Source: Murdochiella vaginalis (GTDB lineage Bacteria; Bacillota; Clostridia; Tissierellales; Peptoniphilaceae). From it: 64,000 nucleotides of DNA. Positions 1 through 11,490 of the stretch are shown in pieces. The position numbers were made by a program, and so were the translations under genes. The stretch covers positions 1,178,001 to 1,242,000 of the forward strand of contig NZ_LT632322.1 of the NCBI RefSeq assembly GCF_900119705.1, read 5' to 3'. Below the pieces are notes generated by a model that made no database searches, had not been told where the DNA came from, and worked only from the letters and a program-made list of their open reading frames with translations. How positions within the stretch are numbered: the first letter of the stretch is position 1; each line of letters opens with the position of its first letter.

Positions 1-34
1 TGCATCAACAGGAATAAAAAACAAAAGCAAAAAA

Positions 35-56
35 GACGGTGAATTGATTCACCGCC
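35..56 (-). terminator. Terminator after folP
   Basis: A 7-bp stem (GGTGAAT at 38-44 with ATTCACC at 47-53, plus flanking pairs) with a 2-base turn lies 20 bases past the folP stop. Read on the minus strand it is followed by a run of six T (29-34), and it has T runs on the other side too, so it could work in both directions. Confidence 0.8.
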
Positions 57-78
57 TTTTTTATTCTCTATCGTATTT

Positions 79-2365
<2,287 letters not shown>

Positions 2366-2392
2366 ATCCAGCTCCTTTCGCTGTCTTCCCTC

Positions 2393-2398
2393 ATTATA
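2393..2398 (-). promoter_or_regulatory. Possible -10 box upstream of folC
   Basis: A perfect TATAAT on the minus strand lies in the 62-base gap between polC and folC, about 28 bases before the folC start. No good -35 hexamer sits 17 bases upstream (only a T-rich CTTTTC), so this is a weak call. It could give folC-folP expression independent of the long pyrH-polC operon. Confidence 0.35.
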
Positions 2399-2427
2399 AG
2401 CACCGCGGAATAAAAGAAAAGCGTTTA

Positions 2428-5400
2428 TTAAAATCCCGGTAGAAAACTCATCTGGTTGCTTTCGGGAAGGTCATTCAAAAGTCCGTGATCCACCAACGAT
2501 TGAAATGCGCTTCGCGGAATTTTCGTGCGCTGCTTAAAGTCCGAACGGGAAAGAAATTCTCCACCCTGCATTGCCGATTTGATGGATTCCGCGTTGCTTT
2601 CGGAGACATCATCCAGCGCGGCCAGAGGCGGAAGAACCGCATTCGACCCTGCCGTACGAAACACGGTTGCATCGGAGGTTTCTCGACTCGGTGCAGCAAA
2701 GGACAAGCCGCGTGCGAACATTTCCTCAATAATCTCCCATAAGGCCCATTTTCCGCCGTCAATCGCTTCCCCTGCCTCTTTTGCCGTTTCCAATTCCTTC
2801 ATGCGCGTCTGCGCTTCCTCCAGCGACGACACGAGAAACGACGAAGAGAAAAGACTCAGATGTTGTGTGAAATAGGTGGCATAGAACGCTGCCGGCTGAT
2901 GCACCTTAAACCAGGCAATGCGATAGCTCATCATGACGTAGGCGGTGGCATGCGATTTCGGAAACATGTACTTAATGCGCTGACAGGAATCAATGTACCA
3001 ATCCGGAACATGGTGTTCCTTCATGTGCTCCGTCACACCTTCCGGAATTCCTTTGCCTTTGCGGACCGATTCCATGGTTTTAAAGCTTTCCAACTTATCC
3101 ATGCCCATGTAAATCAGATAGTTCATGATATCGTCACGAGTACAAATGGCATTGCGCAGTGTCGTTTTACCGTTTCGTATGAGTTCCTCCGCATTGTTGA
3201 GCCAAACATCGGTGCCATGTGAAAGGCCGGAGATGCGACAAAGCTCCCCGAAGGTCGTCGGCATGGTATCTTTCAGCATACCGCGCACGAAGTTGGTACC
3301 GAATTCCGGAATGCCCAACGTGCCATCCGCGCTGTTGGAATACGGGTGTATCGCTTTCAAAGATTCCGTGGAACGAAAGAGCGACATCGTGTCGGCATCG
3401 TCAAAGCAAATGGTCAGCGGATTGATGCCTGTCATCTCCTCCAGCTGACGAATGATCGTGGGACTCGTGTGCCCCAGCTCATCCAACTTCAACAGGCAAT
3501 GATCCAGGTTGTTATAGCTGAAATGTGTTGTGCGCACATCGCTTTTCACATCATCCGCCGGATACTGAATCGGCGTAACATCGGTAATATCCATTTGTTT
3601 CGGCACGATCATCAGTCCGCCGGCATGCTGACCGGTCGTGCGTTTCGTTCCTTCCATCGTATGCTGCAGCGCGCGGATACGCGCCGCCGATAGCTGTTTC
3701 TCCTCCTCCGGCACATACGGTTGCTCGACATATTTTCGAATAAAGCCGTAAGCGGTTTTTTCCTGTACACCGGAAATCGTTCCGGCACGAAATACCTTGC
3801 CTTCTCCGAAAAGCTCTTCGGTATATTTATGGATGGTGGGCATATAAACGCCGGCAAAATTCAAATCAATATCCGGTTCCTTGTCGCCGTTAAAGCCTAA
3901 GAAAACTTCAAAAGGAATGGTATGTCCATCACGCTCCATTGGCGTATTGCACTGGGGGCAATTCTTCGGCGGCAAGTCAAAGCCTGATTCCACCGAGCCG
4001 TCCTCGATGAATTCGCTGTGACGACAATGCGGACACACATAGTGCGGAACCAGCGGATTCACCTCGGTGATATCCGCCATGGTGGCGACAAAGGAGCTGC
4101 CGACCGATCCACGCGAACCTACCAGATAGCCGTCACGATTGGATTTTTGGACAAGACGTCTGGCAATCACATAAAGCGACGAGTAGCCGTTGGAAATGAT
4201 GGAATCCAACTCCTTTTCTAATCTGGCGCGAACCAACTCGGGAAGCGGAGAACCATAGCGTTTTTCTGCATTGGCATAAGAAGACGTGCGCAGCTCCTCT
4301 GCCGCACCTTCCAATTCCGGCGAATACGTTTCAGAAGGAATCGGTGCTATAGATTCAAACGCATCCGCAAAACGCCTAGGCGCCTTAACGACGATTTCTT
4401 CCACCGTTTCCTGTGGAAGAAACGAAAAAGCCTTCTTCATTTCAACAGTATTGAGAAGACGAAAACGCCCATTTTCATCAAAGTCTACATTGCGCTGGTA
4501 ATTGACCAGAATATTGCGTGCCAGTCGATCGCCCGGATCCAGATAACTTGGTGTTCCGATGGCAATGACCGGTTTCTGTTCCCTCTTTCCTAACTCTACA
4601 AGACGACGGATAATGCGCTGCATATGCGCTTCATCTGCCACAAGTTCCTTACGAAGAGCGGTTGGTGTAAACAGCGGAGGCTGCACCACAAACACATCTA
4701 CATCCTTTGCTACTGCTCGGATATAGTCCTCAGGCATATCTTCCGCAATCGCCTCAAAAAGCTTCGAGCCGATGAATCCGGAAGCGGTAAGAAGCCCTTC
4801 TCTCTTTTCCCGCAGGAGTTTTTCGGGAAGGCCGGGACGGCCATAGTCGAAAAAGTCGATATTGGCGGAAGAGATGAGCTCATACATATTTTTCAGTCCG
4901 CTGCGCTTCGGACAATACACAAGAAGCTCCGATTCCCGGTGGCGCGAAATCGGAAAGGAAGACGGCGTTCGATTCATATCCGTAAGCGGTATGCCAAGCC
5001 CCTGCCATTCCTCCCATAGGCGCAAAAAGGCCGCACCGGTCGCCGTGGCGTCGTCAATCGCGCGATGATGATGGAATTGCGGTACGTGCAGTTCTTTTGT
5101 AATCGTATCCAGCTTGTGATTCTTAAATTCCGGATGCAAGCAGCGCGCCAGCCATAACGTATCCATCCAAACGGGCTCTACGGAAAGACCTAATCGTTTG
5201 GCATTTTCTCGGATAAAGCCGACATCGAAGCGAGCATTGTGCGCCACCCAGATACTGTTTTTTGCAAATTCCAAAAAGCGTGGAAGGACGTCCTCAATCG
5301 GTGGCGCACCGGCGACCATCGCATCGGTAATGGAGGTCAACTCGGTAATGCGCTCCGGAATGGATCGCTTCGGATTCACAAAAGCGGAAAACTCATCGAC

Positions 5401-6420
5401 CTTTTGACCATCCTCATAGCGAACAGCGCCGATTTCAATAATGGCTTCGCTGTAACGAGAAAATCCGGTCGTTTCCAGGTCGAAGACGGTAAAGGCTTTC
5501 GGCTCATCTGGAAGCGAAACATGATAGGGATTGGATAAAATGTCCAGTTCATCTTCCAAAAGCTTCGTCTGCACGCCATAAAGAACTTTGATATCTGTCC
5601 CTTTAACCGCTTTGGCAATCAAAGGATAGGCTTGTAGGGATCCCACATCCGCAATGCCGACGGCGGTATGCCCCCAGGCCTTCAGTCTCTTCACTAAATT
5701 CTCCGCATCGATGGTTCCTTCCATCATGCTCATTTGGGTATGCACCGCCAACTCTACACGCTTCTCCGCCGCCGGATCCGTTATCGGCTCTTCCGTGGCC
5801 GGCCGACCGCCATTGGTCATAAACAAAAGCTGATTCGCGTAGCTGTCAAACTGCAATTGTCCGCGAACACAGACAAAATTGCCTTTAACCAGTACGGCGC
5901 GCACGCTGTCCGCTTCTTTTTCCTTCGCAAAATATTTTCCGCTGAGCGCCCCCCCATCCCGAGAAAACAGATCATAACGAAAAATGATGCTGCCGGATTT
6001 CGTAGAGATTTCTTCCACATTTTGCACCGTTCCCCGCGTCATAATTTTTTTGGCTCCCTGCGTGACCGCTGCCAAGGGAAGTAGCTCTTCCTTCTTGGCA
6101 AAACGCCCAAATTGCAATGTGGGGGTGTCATTTTTTTGCTTATGTTCTCCGTTTCCAGACAGACGAATGGGTTCTTCATAGAGGGGTTGAATGGAAGGAG
6201 ACGGCCCTTCTGCCATTTGCCATGCTACTGCAACCTTCGTTCGATAGCGCTTTGCTAAAGCCTGCGAAATAGCCTCCATCGTATCTGCGGAAGGCGTCTC
6301 ACCAACAAAAAGAAAGCGCGCCAGAGAGCTTTTGGGATCATAGCGCACTTCATGCAGCGAATAATCCAAAAAAGGCTCCTCCGGCTCGCCCGAGCGATTC
6401 AATAAAGCATACAATTGCAT
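2428..6420 (-). CDS. polC: DNA polymerase III alpha subunit, PolC type
   Basis: Replicative polymerase of low-GC Gram-positives with built-in proofreading. Order: N-terminal region and OB fold (to about 215), PHP domain split by an exonuclease insert, DEDDh exonuclease (FDLETTG near 313, HNARFD, HRAIDDA), then the polymerase core with GSRGSVGSSF, paired CPHC/CPQC zinc ligands, PDIDLNF and GHTSPT. At 1330 aa it is about 100 shorter than B. subtilis PolC, mostly at the N-terminus. I chose the ATG at 6420: GGAG lies 8 bases upstream and the ispG stop is one base away; an in-frame start at 6447 would lie inside ispG. The PHP domain lacks several expected metal ligands (see findings). Confidence 0.95.
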   Translation of the reverse strand: MQLYALLNRSGEPEEPFLDYSLHEVRYDPKSSLARFLFVGETPSADTMEAISQALAKRYRTKVAVAWQMAEGPSPSIQPLYEEPIRLSGNGEHKQKNDTPTLQFGRFAKKEELLPLAAVTQGAKKIMTRGTVQNVEEISTKSGSIIFRYDLFSRDGGALSGKYFAKEKEADSVRAVLVKGNFVCVRGQLQFDSYANQLLFMTNGGRPATEEPITDPAAEKRVELAVHTQMSMMEGTIDAENLVKRLKAWGHTAVGIADVGSLQAYPLIAKAVKGTDIKVLYGVQTKLLEDELDILSNPYHVSLPDEPKAFTVFDLETTGFSRYSEAIIEIGAVRYEDGQKVDEFSAFVNPKRSIPERITELTSITDAMVAGAPPIEDVLPRFLEFAKNSIWVAHNARFDVGFIRENAKRLGLSVEPVWMDTLWLARCLHPEFKNHKLDTITKELHVPQFHHHRAIDDATATGAAFLRLWEEWQGLGIPLTDMNRTPSSFPISRHRESELLVYCPKRSGLKNMYELISSANIDFFDYGRPGLPEKLLREKREGLLTASGFIGSKLFEAIAEDMPEDYIRAVAKDVDVFVVQPPLFTPTALRKELVADEAHMQRIIRRLVELGKREQKPVIAIGTPSYLDPGDRLARNILVNYQRNVDFDENGRFRLLNTVEMKKAFSFLPQETVEEIVVKAPRRFADAFESIAPIPSETYSPELEGAAEELRTSSYANAEKRYGSPLPELVRARLEKELDSIISNGYSSLYVIARRLVQKSNRDGYLVGSRGSVGSSFVATMADITEVNPLVPHYVCPHCRHSEFIEDGSVESGFDLPPKNCPQCNTPMERDGHTIPFEVFLGFNGDKEPDIDLNFAGVYMPTIHKYTEELFGEGKVFRAGTISGVQEKTAYGFIRKYVEQPYVPEEEKQLSAARIRALQHTMEGTKRTTGQHAGGLMIVPKQMDITDVTPIQYPADDVKSDVRTTHFSYNNLDHCLLKLDELGHTSPTIIRQLEEMTGINPLTICFDDADTMSLFRSTESLKAIHPYSNSADGTLGIPEFGTNFVRGMLKDTMPTTFGELCRISGLSHGTDVWLNNAEELIRNGKTTLRNAICTRDDIMNYLIYMGMDKLESFKTMESVRKGKGIPEGVTEHMKEHHVPDWYIDSCQRIKYMFPKSHATAYVMMSYRIAWFKVHQPAAFYATYFTQHLSLFSSSFLVSSLEEAQTRMKELETAKEAGEAIDGGKWALWEIIEEMFARGLSFAAPSRETSDATVFRTAGSNAVLPPLAALDDVSESNAESIKSAMQGGEFLSRSDFKQRTKIPRSAFQSLVDHGLLNDLPESNQMSFLPGF

Positions 6421-6421
6421 G

Positions 6422-7474
6422 TCAGTTCTCCATCCGTTGTATTTCATCTAATAGAGCTTCTAAGAGCTGCTCTTCCGGCACTTGGCGTATCACTTTTCCT
6501 TTTTTAAAAATCACGCCGCTTCCGTTGTTTCCGGCAATACCGATATCCGCTTCTCTTGCTTCTCCGGGGCCGTTTACCGGACACCCCATGATGGCAACGC
6601 GTAAATTTTTATGTTGGGCGGCCAACGCTTTTTCCGCCTTAGAAACCAGCGAAAGCAGATCAATCTTTGTTCGCGCGCAGGTCGGACAGGAGATAAGCTC
6701 CACGCCTTCCTGCCGCAAGCCTAGAACCTTCAGCATTTCCACGCCAAGACGTACTTCTTCCACGGGATCCCCGGTAAGGGAAACGCGGATGGTGTCGCCG
6801 ATGCCACGCAGGAGAAGCGCGCCAATTCCCATGGCGGACTTGACCGTCCCGGTATAGAGCGGGCCGGCCTCCGTCACACCAATGTGCAAGGGATAGTCAG
6901 AAAGTGTGGAGAACAGGGCATTGGCATCGACCATCGTCCGTACATCGCTCGATTTGATGGAAACTTTCATTTGCTCATAACCAAATTGTTCTACACGGCG
7001 TATTTCTTCCAGCGCACTGTAGACGAGCGACTCGACGTTTACCCCGTGATATTTTTCAATCATGCTCTGATGAACGGATCCCGAATTCACACCGATGCGA
7101 ATCGGAATGCTTTTCGCTTTGCAGGCCTTGACCACTTGCTCGACCTTGTCGTCTTCCCCGATGTTTCCTGGATTGATTCGAAGGCAATCGCAACCGTATT
7201 CGACGGCATAGAGTGCTAAGCGATAATCAAATTGAATGTCGGCAACAAAGGGAATATGCGTACGTTCTTTGATCTGTGGAATCGCCTGGGCATCCGCGAG
7301 AGAATTCACGGCACTGCGTGAAATGTCGCAACCGGCTTCTTCAAAGGCAAGAATTTGCGCTACTGTCGCATCCACATCCTTTGTATCGGTATTGGTCATA
7401 GATTGTACACTAATGGGCGCATCGCCACCGACCGGAACGTCGCCCACGAAGATCTGTTTTGTTTTTACGCGCAT
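6422..7474 (-). CDS. ispG: 4-Hydroxy-3-methylbut-2-enyl diphosphate synthase
   Basis: Penultimate step of the non-mevalonate (MEP) isoprenoid pathway, an iron-sulfur enzyme converting MEcPP to HMBPP. The TIM-barrel half opens with the conserved SVQSMTNTDT; the C-terminal half carries the 4Fe-4S ligands Cys263 and Cys266 (SCPTC) and Cys298 (MGCPVNGPGEA) with the partner Glu305. Length of 350 aa is normal for the bacterial two-domain form. AAGGGA precedes the ATG. It follows uppS-cdsA-rseP, so isoprenoid synthesis and undecaprenyl phosphate supply are linked in one operon, but dxr is absent from its usual place. Confidence 0.96.
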   Translation of the reverse strand: MRVKTKQIFVGDVPVGGDAPISVQSMTNTDTKDVDATVAQILAFEEAGCDISRSAVNSLADAQAIPQIKERTHIPFVADIQFDYRLALYAVEYGCDCLRINPGNIGEDDKVEQVVKACKAKSIPIRIGVNSGSVHQSMIEKYHGVNVESLVYSALEEIRRVEQFGYEQMKVSIKSSDVRTMVDANALFSTLSDYPLHIGVTEAGPLYTGTVKSAMGIGALLLRGIGDTIRVSLTGDPVEEVRLGVEMLKVLGLRQEGVELISCPTCARTKIDLLSLVSKAEKALAAQHKNLRVAIMGCPVNGPGEAREADIGIAGNNGSGVIFKKGKVIRQVPEEQLLEALLDEIQRMEN

Positions 7475-7553
7475 GGAGTTTCCCTTCTATTTCCGATTGG
7501 CGCATGCCTTTAACGCATTTTTTATGGGGTTTGTAAGAATCGTTGTGCCACGA

Positions 7554-8552
7554 TCATATTAAACGAAGAATATCCTTAAACGAAACAAATAGAATTAAGC
7601 CGATCAAAAGTGCAAAGCCGGCCACCTTAATTCCATTTTCCACCTTCATGCTGAGAGGCTTTCCACGCAATTTTTCGAGGGCAATGAGCCAGAGCGTGAA
7701 GCCGTCCAAGGCGGGAATCGGCAAAAGATTAAAAAAGGCTAAATTCAACGAAATATAGCCTGTAAAAAATAAAAGCTGCGAAAACCCTTTTTGAGCGGCC
7801 TGCCCAATCATGCTGACAACACCGATGGGCCCGGAGAGCGCATTAATCGAAAGTGCTCCTGTAAAGAGACGCTGTAAAATCGTGAACAGGGAGAATAAGG
7901 TATCCCACAACATCGACCAAGCCGCGCCGAACGCACCCAGAAAATCGCTCTTACGTTGCATAGTAATGCCCAAAAGCACTTTTCCCTGCTCAATATCCGG
8001 CTGTACGGCAATCGTTTTGGAGGTGTTGTCACGCAAAACGGTCACCTGTACGGGTCTGGTAAGATCGGTGTGACGTTGCAAAAGATCCACCAGCTGTTTT
8101 CCGGATGTAACATTTTCTCCGTCAATGGCCGTAATGCGATCTCCCCCCTGCATGCCGGCTTCAGCGGCGGGTGAATTCACGGAAAAATCTTGCACGACCG
8201 GGACGGCAACTCCCTGCACGCCCAGAAAAAGCACAAAGCAAATATATGCGATGACGAGATTCATCATCGGTCCGGCCAAAATGGTCAAAAACCGTTGACC
8301 CGGTTTGGCATTGGTAAAACTCGCCTCGTCATCCGACGCTTCGTCTTCGCCCTCCATAGCGCAGTATCCGCCCAAAGGAAGTGCACGAAGAGAATAGGTC
8401 GTCTCTCCTTTTGCTTTTTGCCAGAGCGCAGGGCCCATACCCACGGAGAACTCCAGAACGCGAATGCCTACCCATTTAGCAACGGAAAAATGCCCCAATT
8501 CATGAAAGACAATCACGATTAAAAATACCAATAAGGCAAGGATAATCGTCAT
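7554..8552 (-). CDS. rseP: RIP zinc metalloprotease RseP/RasP
   Basis: Site-2 intramembrane protease that cleaves anti-sigma factors and remnant signal peptides within the membrane. The first transmembrane helix carries HELGH at residues 17-21. A PDZ domain follows at about 115-195 (GMQGGDRITAIDGENV). Later hydrophobic segments include NLLPIPALDG, which holds the third zinc ligand Asp. At 332 aa it is a compact, single-PDZ form as in other Gram-positives. The cdsA stop is 12 bases upstream; in many Bacillota dxr separates these two genes. Confidence 0.94.
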   Translation of the reverse strand: MTIILALLVFLIVIVFHELGHFSVAKWVGIRVLEFSVGMGPALWQKAKGETTYSLRALPLGGYCAMEGEDEASDDEASFTNAKPGQRFLTILAGPMMNLVIAYICFVLFLGVQGVAVPVVQDFSVNSPAAEAGMQGGDRITAIDGENVTSGKQLVDLLQRHTDLTRPVQVTVLRDNTSKTIAVQPDIEQGKVLLGITMQRKSDFLGAFGAAWSMLWDTLFSLFTILQRLFTGALSINALSGPIGVVSMIGQAAQKGFSQLLFFTGYISLNLAFFNLLPIPALDGFTLWLIALEKLRGKPLSMKVENGIKVAGFALLIGLILFVSFKDILRLI

Positions 8553-8564
8553 AGATACTCCTGA

Positions 8565-9356
8565 CTATTTCATCACAAAGCGCATCATCAGCCAAACAGC
8601 AGGTAATGCAAACTGAACAGAATCAAAACGATCCATGATGCCGCCATGTGCTTTGAGCAACGTTCCAAAATCTTTGATATTCATTTTACGCTTCAATCTT
8701 GAAGCGAATAAGTCGCCCAGTTGCGAACAGACGGATCCGACCGCAGTGATAAAAACCAGCTGCTGCACCGTGAGAGCCGAAAAAAACAAGGGGCGAAACA
8801 GCAGCGCCAAGGCTAATGCACCAAGCAGCCCTCCAACGGCCCCTTCTCTTGTTTTTTTGGGACTGATGGCGGTCAATGGCGTTTTACCAAAGAAATAGCC
8901 ACTCAGATATGCCATCGTATCCGTTCCCCACGAAACGCAAATGACCAAGAGCAGGCTGTTTGGCATTTTCGCAGGAAAGAGCAACGCAAAGGCGCTGAAA
9001 AAAGAGATGTAGATGACAACAAACAGCGTCAAAAACAAGTCCTCAAATTCGCGATAAGGATGAACAACGGACAACACAAAAAGGAACATGAAAAAAGCGA
9101 CCGATCCCGCAACCAATAGCTCCGGGAGACGCAAATATGCGAAAATTTGAAAAAATGCATTGCCAACAAGGGTGATGATGCGATTTCGGCCCTTGTTATC
9201 AGGATCTAAACAGGCAAAAAGCTCATAAATTTCCAACGAGCTCAGCAAAAGCATGAAAAAGAGCAGTAAGACCTTCGATCGTGACAGGATGACGCCCAGT
9301 GTAATCAACAAAAGCAATGCGCCAACCAAGAATCGTTCTCTAAAGCTTTTCATCAA
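8565..9356 (-). CDS. cdsA: Phosphatidate cytidylyltransferase
   Basis: Makes CDP-diacylglycerol from phosphatidic acid and CTP for phospholipid synthesis. It is a polytopic membrane protein: nearly the whole length is a series of hydrophobic helices. The C-terminal CDP-DAG synthase signature is present (SRLKRKMNIKDFG, then HGGIMDRFDS), except that the Pro/Gly usually two residues before HGG is Lys (LLKAHGG). The start overlaps the uppS stop by four bases (ATGA), showing translational coupling. Confidence 0.93.
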   Translation of the reverse strand: MMKSFRERFLVGALLLLITLGVILSRSKVLLLFFMLLLSSLEIYELFACLDPDNKGRNRIITLVGNAFFQIFAYLRLPELLVAGSVAFFMFLFVLSVVHPYREFEDLFLTLFVVIYISFFSAFALLFPAKMPNSLLLVICVSWGTDTMAYLSGYFFGKTPLTAISPKKTREGAVGGLLGALALALLFRPLFFSALTVQQLVFITAVGSVCSQLGDLFASRLKRKMNIKDFGTLLKAHGGIMDRFDSVQFALPAVWLMMRFVMK

Positions 9357-10042
9357 ACACCTCCGAATCGTCGGTTGCGCGTATTAAACCAACGAATCGC
9401 CTCCTCCAGATCCGCCGGATGAAAGTCGGGCCAGAGCGTATCCGTAAAGTAAAATTCCGTATAGGCCAACTGCCAAAGCATAAAATTCGACAAGCGTTTC
9501 TCTCCCCCTGTACGAATAAGAAGATCGACGGGCGGAAGAGATGCCGTATCCAAATGACTGTTTATGGTTTCTACATCGAACTCTTCCGCAGAAATTCCTT
9601 CGTCGAGCGCTCGACGTACAGCGCGCACAATTTCATCACGTCCGCCATAGTTTAGACCAATGTTTACGATGACGCCGTCATTCTTTTCCGTGCGTTTTAA
9701 AGCCATTTGTACGCTCTGTCGCGTGGCAAAAGGCAGACGACCGATATCGCCCATAATGCGAAGACGAACGTGACGCTGCATAAACTCGTCAATATACATC
9801 TGAAAAAAGCGCACTAAAAGCCGCATGAGGCCGGTAACCTCCTGCTCCGAACGCTTCCAGTTTTCAGTCGAGAAGACATAGAGGCTCAATACCTCTATAC
9901 CAATCTCCTGTGCATATCGCGCGATCGTTACCATGTTTTGAGCACCCGCCTCGTGTCCCGCATTGCGCTCCAAGCCGCGAGCGGTTGCCCATCGTCCATT
10001 GCCGTCCAAAATGATCGCAACATGTTTCGGCGTTTCAGCCAT
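9353..10042 (-). CDS. uppS: Isoprenyl transferase (undecaprenyl diphosphate synthase)
   Basis: Cis-prenyltransferase that extends farnesyl diphosphate with isopentenyl diphosphate to the C55 lipid carrier for peptidoglycan. Visible: ILDGNGRWA near the N-terminus with the catalytic Asp13, FSTENW, and RTGGEKRLSNF followed by WQLAYTEFYF near the C-terminus. Length 229 aa is typical. The preceding gap after frr holds a small hairpin (CCGCC/GGCGG) with no T run, so I take it as the same operon. Confidence 0.95.
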   Translation of the reverse strand: MAETPKHVAIILDGNGRWATARGLERNAGHEAGAQNMVTIARYAQEIGIEVLSLYVFSTENWKRSEQEVTGLMRLLVRFFQMYIDEFMQRHVRLRIMGDIGRLPFATRQSVQMALKRTEKNDGVIVNIGLNYGGRDEIVRAVRRALDEGISAEEFDVETINSHLDTASLPPVDLLIRTGGEKRLSNFMLWQLAYTEFYFTDTLWPDFHPADLEEAIRWFNTRNRRFGGV

Positions 10043-10104
10043 GCCTCTCCCCTTTTCTTTGGCGATTTAGCCGCCATAGAAGAGGCGGTAACCGTCGATG
10101 AAAA

Positions 10105-10656
10105 TTAGATTTCCATCAATTCCTTTTCTTTTTCCTTGCCGATGCCATCCAGTTCTTTTATGAACTGATCCGTCAGCTTCTGCAGATCCTGCTCTTCCGT
10201 ATGGCGTTCATCTTCTGAAAACTCTTTTTCTTTCTCAGCTTTCGCGATGGCCTCCATCCCTTCACGACGAATATTTCGCACCGAAACGCGCGCCAATTCG
10301 AGGCGTTTGTTCATGTCTTTGACCAAGTCTTTACGCCGTTCCTCTGTCAGCGGCGGAAATGGAAGGCGAATCAGTTTTCCATCATTACTCGGAGTTATGC
10401 CGATATCTGACGCCAGGATGGCCTTTTCGATCAGCGGGATATTTTTTGCATCCCAGGGTTGAATCGTAATCATTCGTGCTTCCGGAACCGTAATCGTCGC
10501 TGCATGTGCAATAGGAGTGGGTGTTCCAAAGTATTCAAAGGTAATGTCATCTAAAATTCGTGGATTCGCGCGACCGGCACGAATCTTGGATAAATCCTCG
10601 CGAAACGCGAGGACCGCTTTTTCCATATCTTTTTTGTATTCGCTCTGCTGATACAT
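10105..10656 (-). CDS. frr: Ribosome recycling factor
   Basis: Splits the post-termination ribosome together with EF-G. The whole 183-aa protein matches the family: start MYQQSEYKKDMEKA, the core RAGRANPRILD, then ITPSNDGKLIRLPFP and a long charged helix ending KELMEI. I chose the ATG at 10656 (AAGGAGAA just upstream); the reading frame is open further upstream, but that extension would overlap pyrH and has no homology I recognise. The pyrH stop is 16 bases upstream, the standard pyrH-frr pair. Confidence 0.96.
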   Translation of the reverse strand: MYQQSEYKKDMEKAVLAFREDLSKIRAGRANPRILDDITFEYFGTPTPIAHAATITVPEARMITIQPWDAKNIPLIEKAILASDIGITPSNDGKLIRLPFPPLTEERRKDLVKDMNKRLELARVSVRNIRREGMEAIAKAEKEKEFSEDERHTEEQDLQKLTDQFIKELDGIGKEKEKELMEI

Positions 10657-10672
10657 GCTCTTCTCCTTACTC

Positions 10673-11380
10673 TCACCCGGTAATAATCGTTCCGATCGAT
10701 TCGCCCTTGGCCACACGCACCATATTTTCCGGCTCGTCGATTCCAAAAACAATAATGGGCATATTATTTTCCATGGCCAAGGAAGTTGCCGTAGAATCCA
10801 TAACCGCCAGTCGTCGTTGTAGAACCTCATCGTACGTGAGGTGGTCGAATTTTACCGCATCCTGAAAGCGATTGGGATCTTTATCGTAGACACCATCCGT
10901 CCCTTTTTTCCCGATCAAAATGCAGTCTGCATCGATTTCACAAGCACGAAGCGCTGCTGTAGTATCGGTGGAAAAGTACGGAAGGCCGGTGCCCGCAGCA
11001 AAGATGACGATGCGACCTTTCTCAATATGGCGCATCGCACGTCGACGAATATACGGCTCTGCGACCTCCTGCATCTGAATCGCGGTCTGCACCCGCGTTT
11101 CGACGCCGATGGCTTCAAGGGAAGCCTGCACCCGCAATGCGTTGATTACTGTGCCTAGCATGCCCATATGGTCAGACTGTGCACGCTCAATGGATCCGGA
11201 ACTGCGGCCGCGCCAGAAATTTCCGCCCCCGACAACAATTGCGATTTCAAAGCCCATGTCGTGCACGCCCTTAATGGCGGCGCAGATTCGATCGACTGTG
11301 GCATCGTCGAGGCCATTGTGAGCTTCTCCGGCGAGGGCCTCGCCGCTCAGCTTTAATACGATCCTCTTGTAATTCAGCAT
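10673..11380 (-). CDS. pyrH: UMP kinase
   Basis: Phosphorylates UMP to UDP; a hexameric amino-acid-kinase-fold enzyme specific to bacteria. Motifs: KLSGEAL near the N-terminus, [27 protein letters not shown] and [13 protein letters not shown]. The start at 11380 is preferred over an in-frame GTG at 11386 because the GTG forms part of the Shine-Dalgarno sequence GGAGGTG, leaving correct spacing to the ATG at 11380 (235 aa). It is the first gene of the pyrH-to-polC run and has its own promoter just upstream. Confidence 0.95.
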   Translation of the reverse strand: MLNYKRIVLKLSGEALAGEAHNGLDDATVDRICAAIKGVHDMGFEIAIVVGGGNFWRGRSSGSIERAQSDHMGMLGTVINALRVQASLEAIGVETRVQTAIQMQEVAEPYIRRRAMRHIEKGRIVIFAAGTGLPYFSTDTTAALRACEIDADCILIGKKGTDGVYDKDPNRFQDAVKFDHLTYDEVLQRRLAVMDSTATSLAMENNMPIIVFGIDEPENMVRVAKGESIGTIITG

Positions 11381-11401
11381 AGTCACCTCCGTCTGGTATC
11401 A

Positions 11402-11430
11402 ATTCTACATGGGATGAGAACGTTTTTCAA
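11402..11430 (-). promoter_or_regulatory. Sigma-A promoter of pyrH
   Basis: On the minus strand a -35 TTGAAA (11430-11425) and a -10 TAGAAT (11407-11402) are separated by exactly 17 bases. It lies between the tsf terminator and the pyrH start, so the pyrH-frr-uppS-cdsA-rseP-ispG-polC run can be transcribed apart from rpsB-tsf. Confidence 0.8.
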
Positions 11431-11443
11431 ATACTCCTGCGCA

Positions 11444-11479
11444 TAAAAAAAGAGCGAAGAGAAAGCTCTCTTCGCTCTT
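11444..11479 (-). terminator. Terminator after tsf
   Basis: A perfect 12-bp stem (AAGAGCGAAGAG at 11450-11461 with CTCTTCGCTCTT at 11468-11479) and six-base loop, followed on the minus strand by a run of T (11449-11444). It lies 12 bases after the tsf stop. Confidence 0.9.
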
Positions 11480-11490
11480 TCCTGTTTTTA

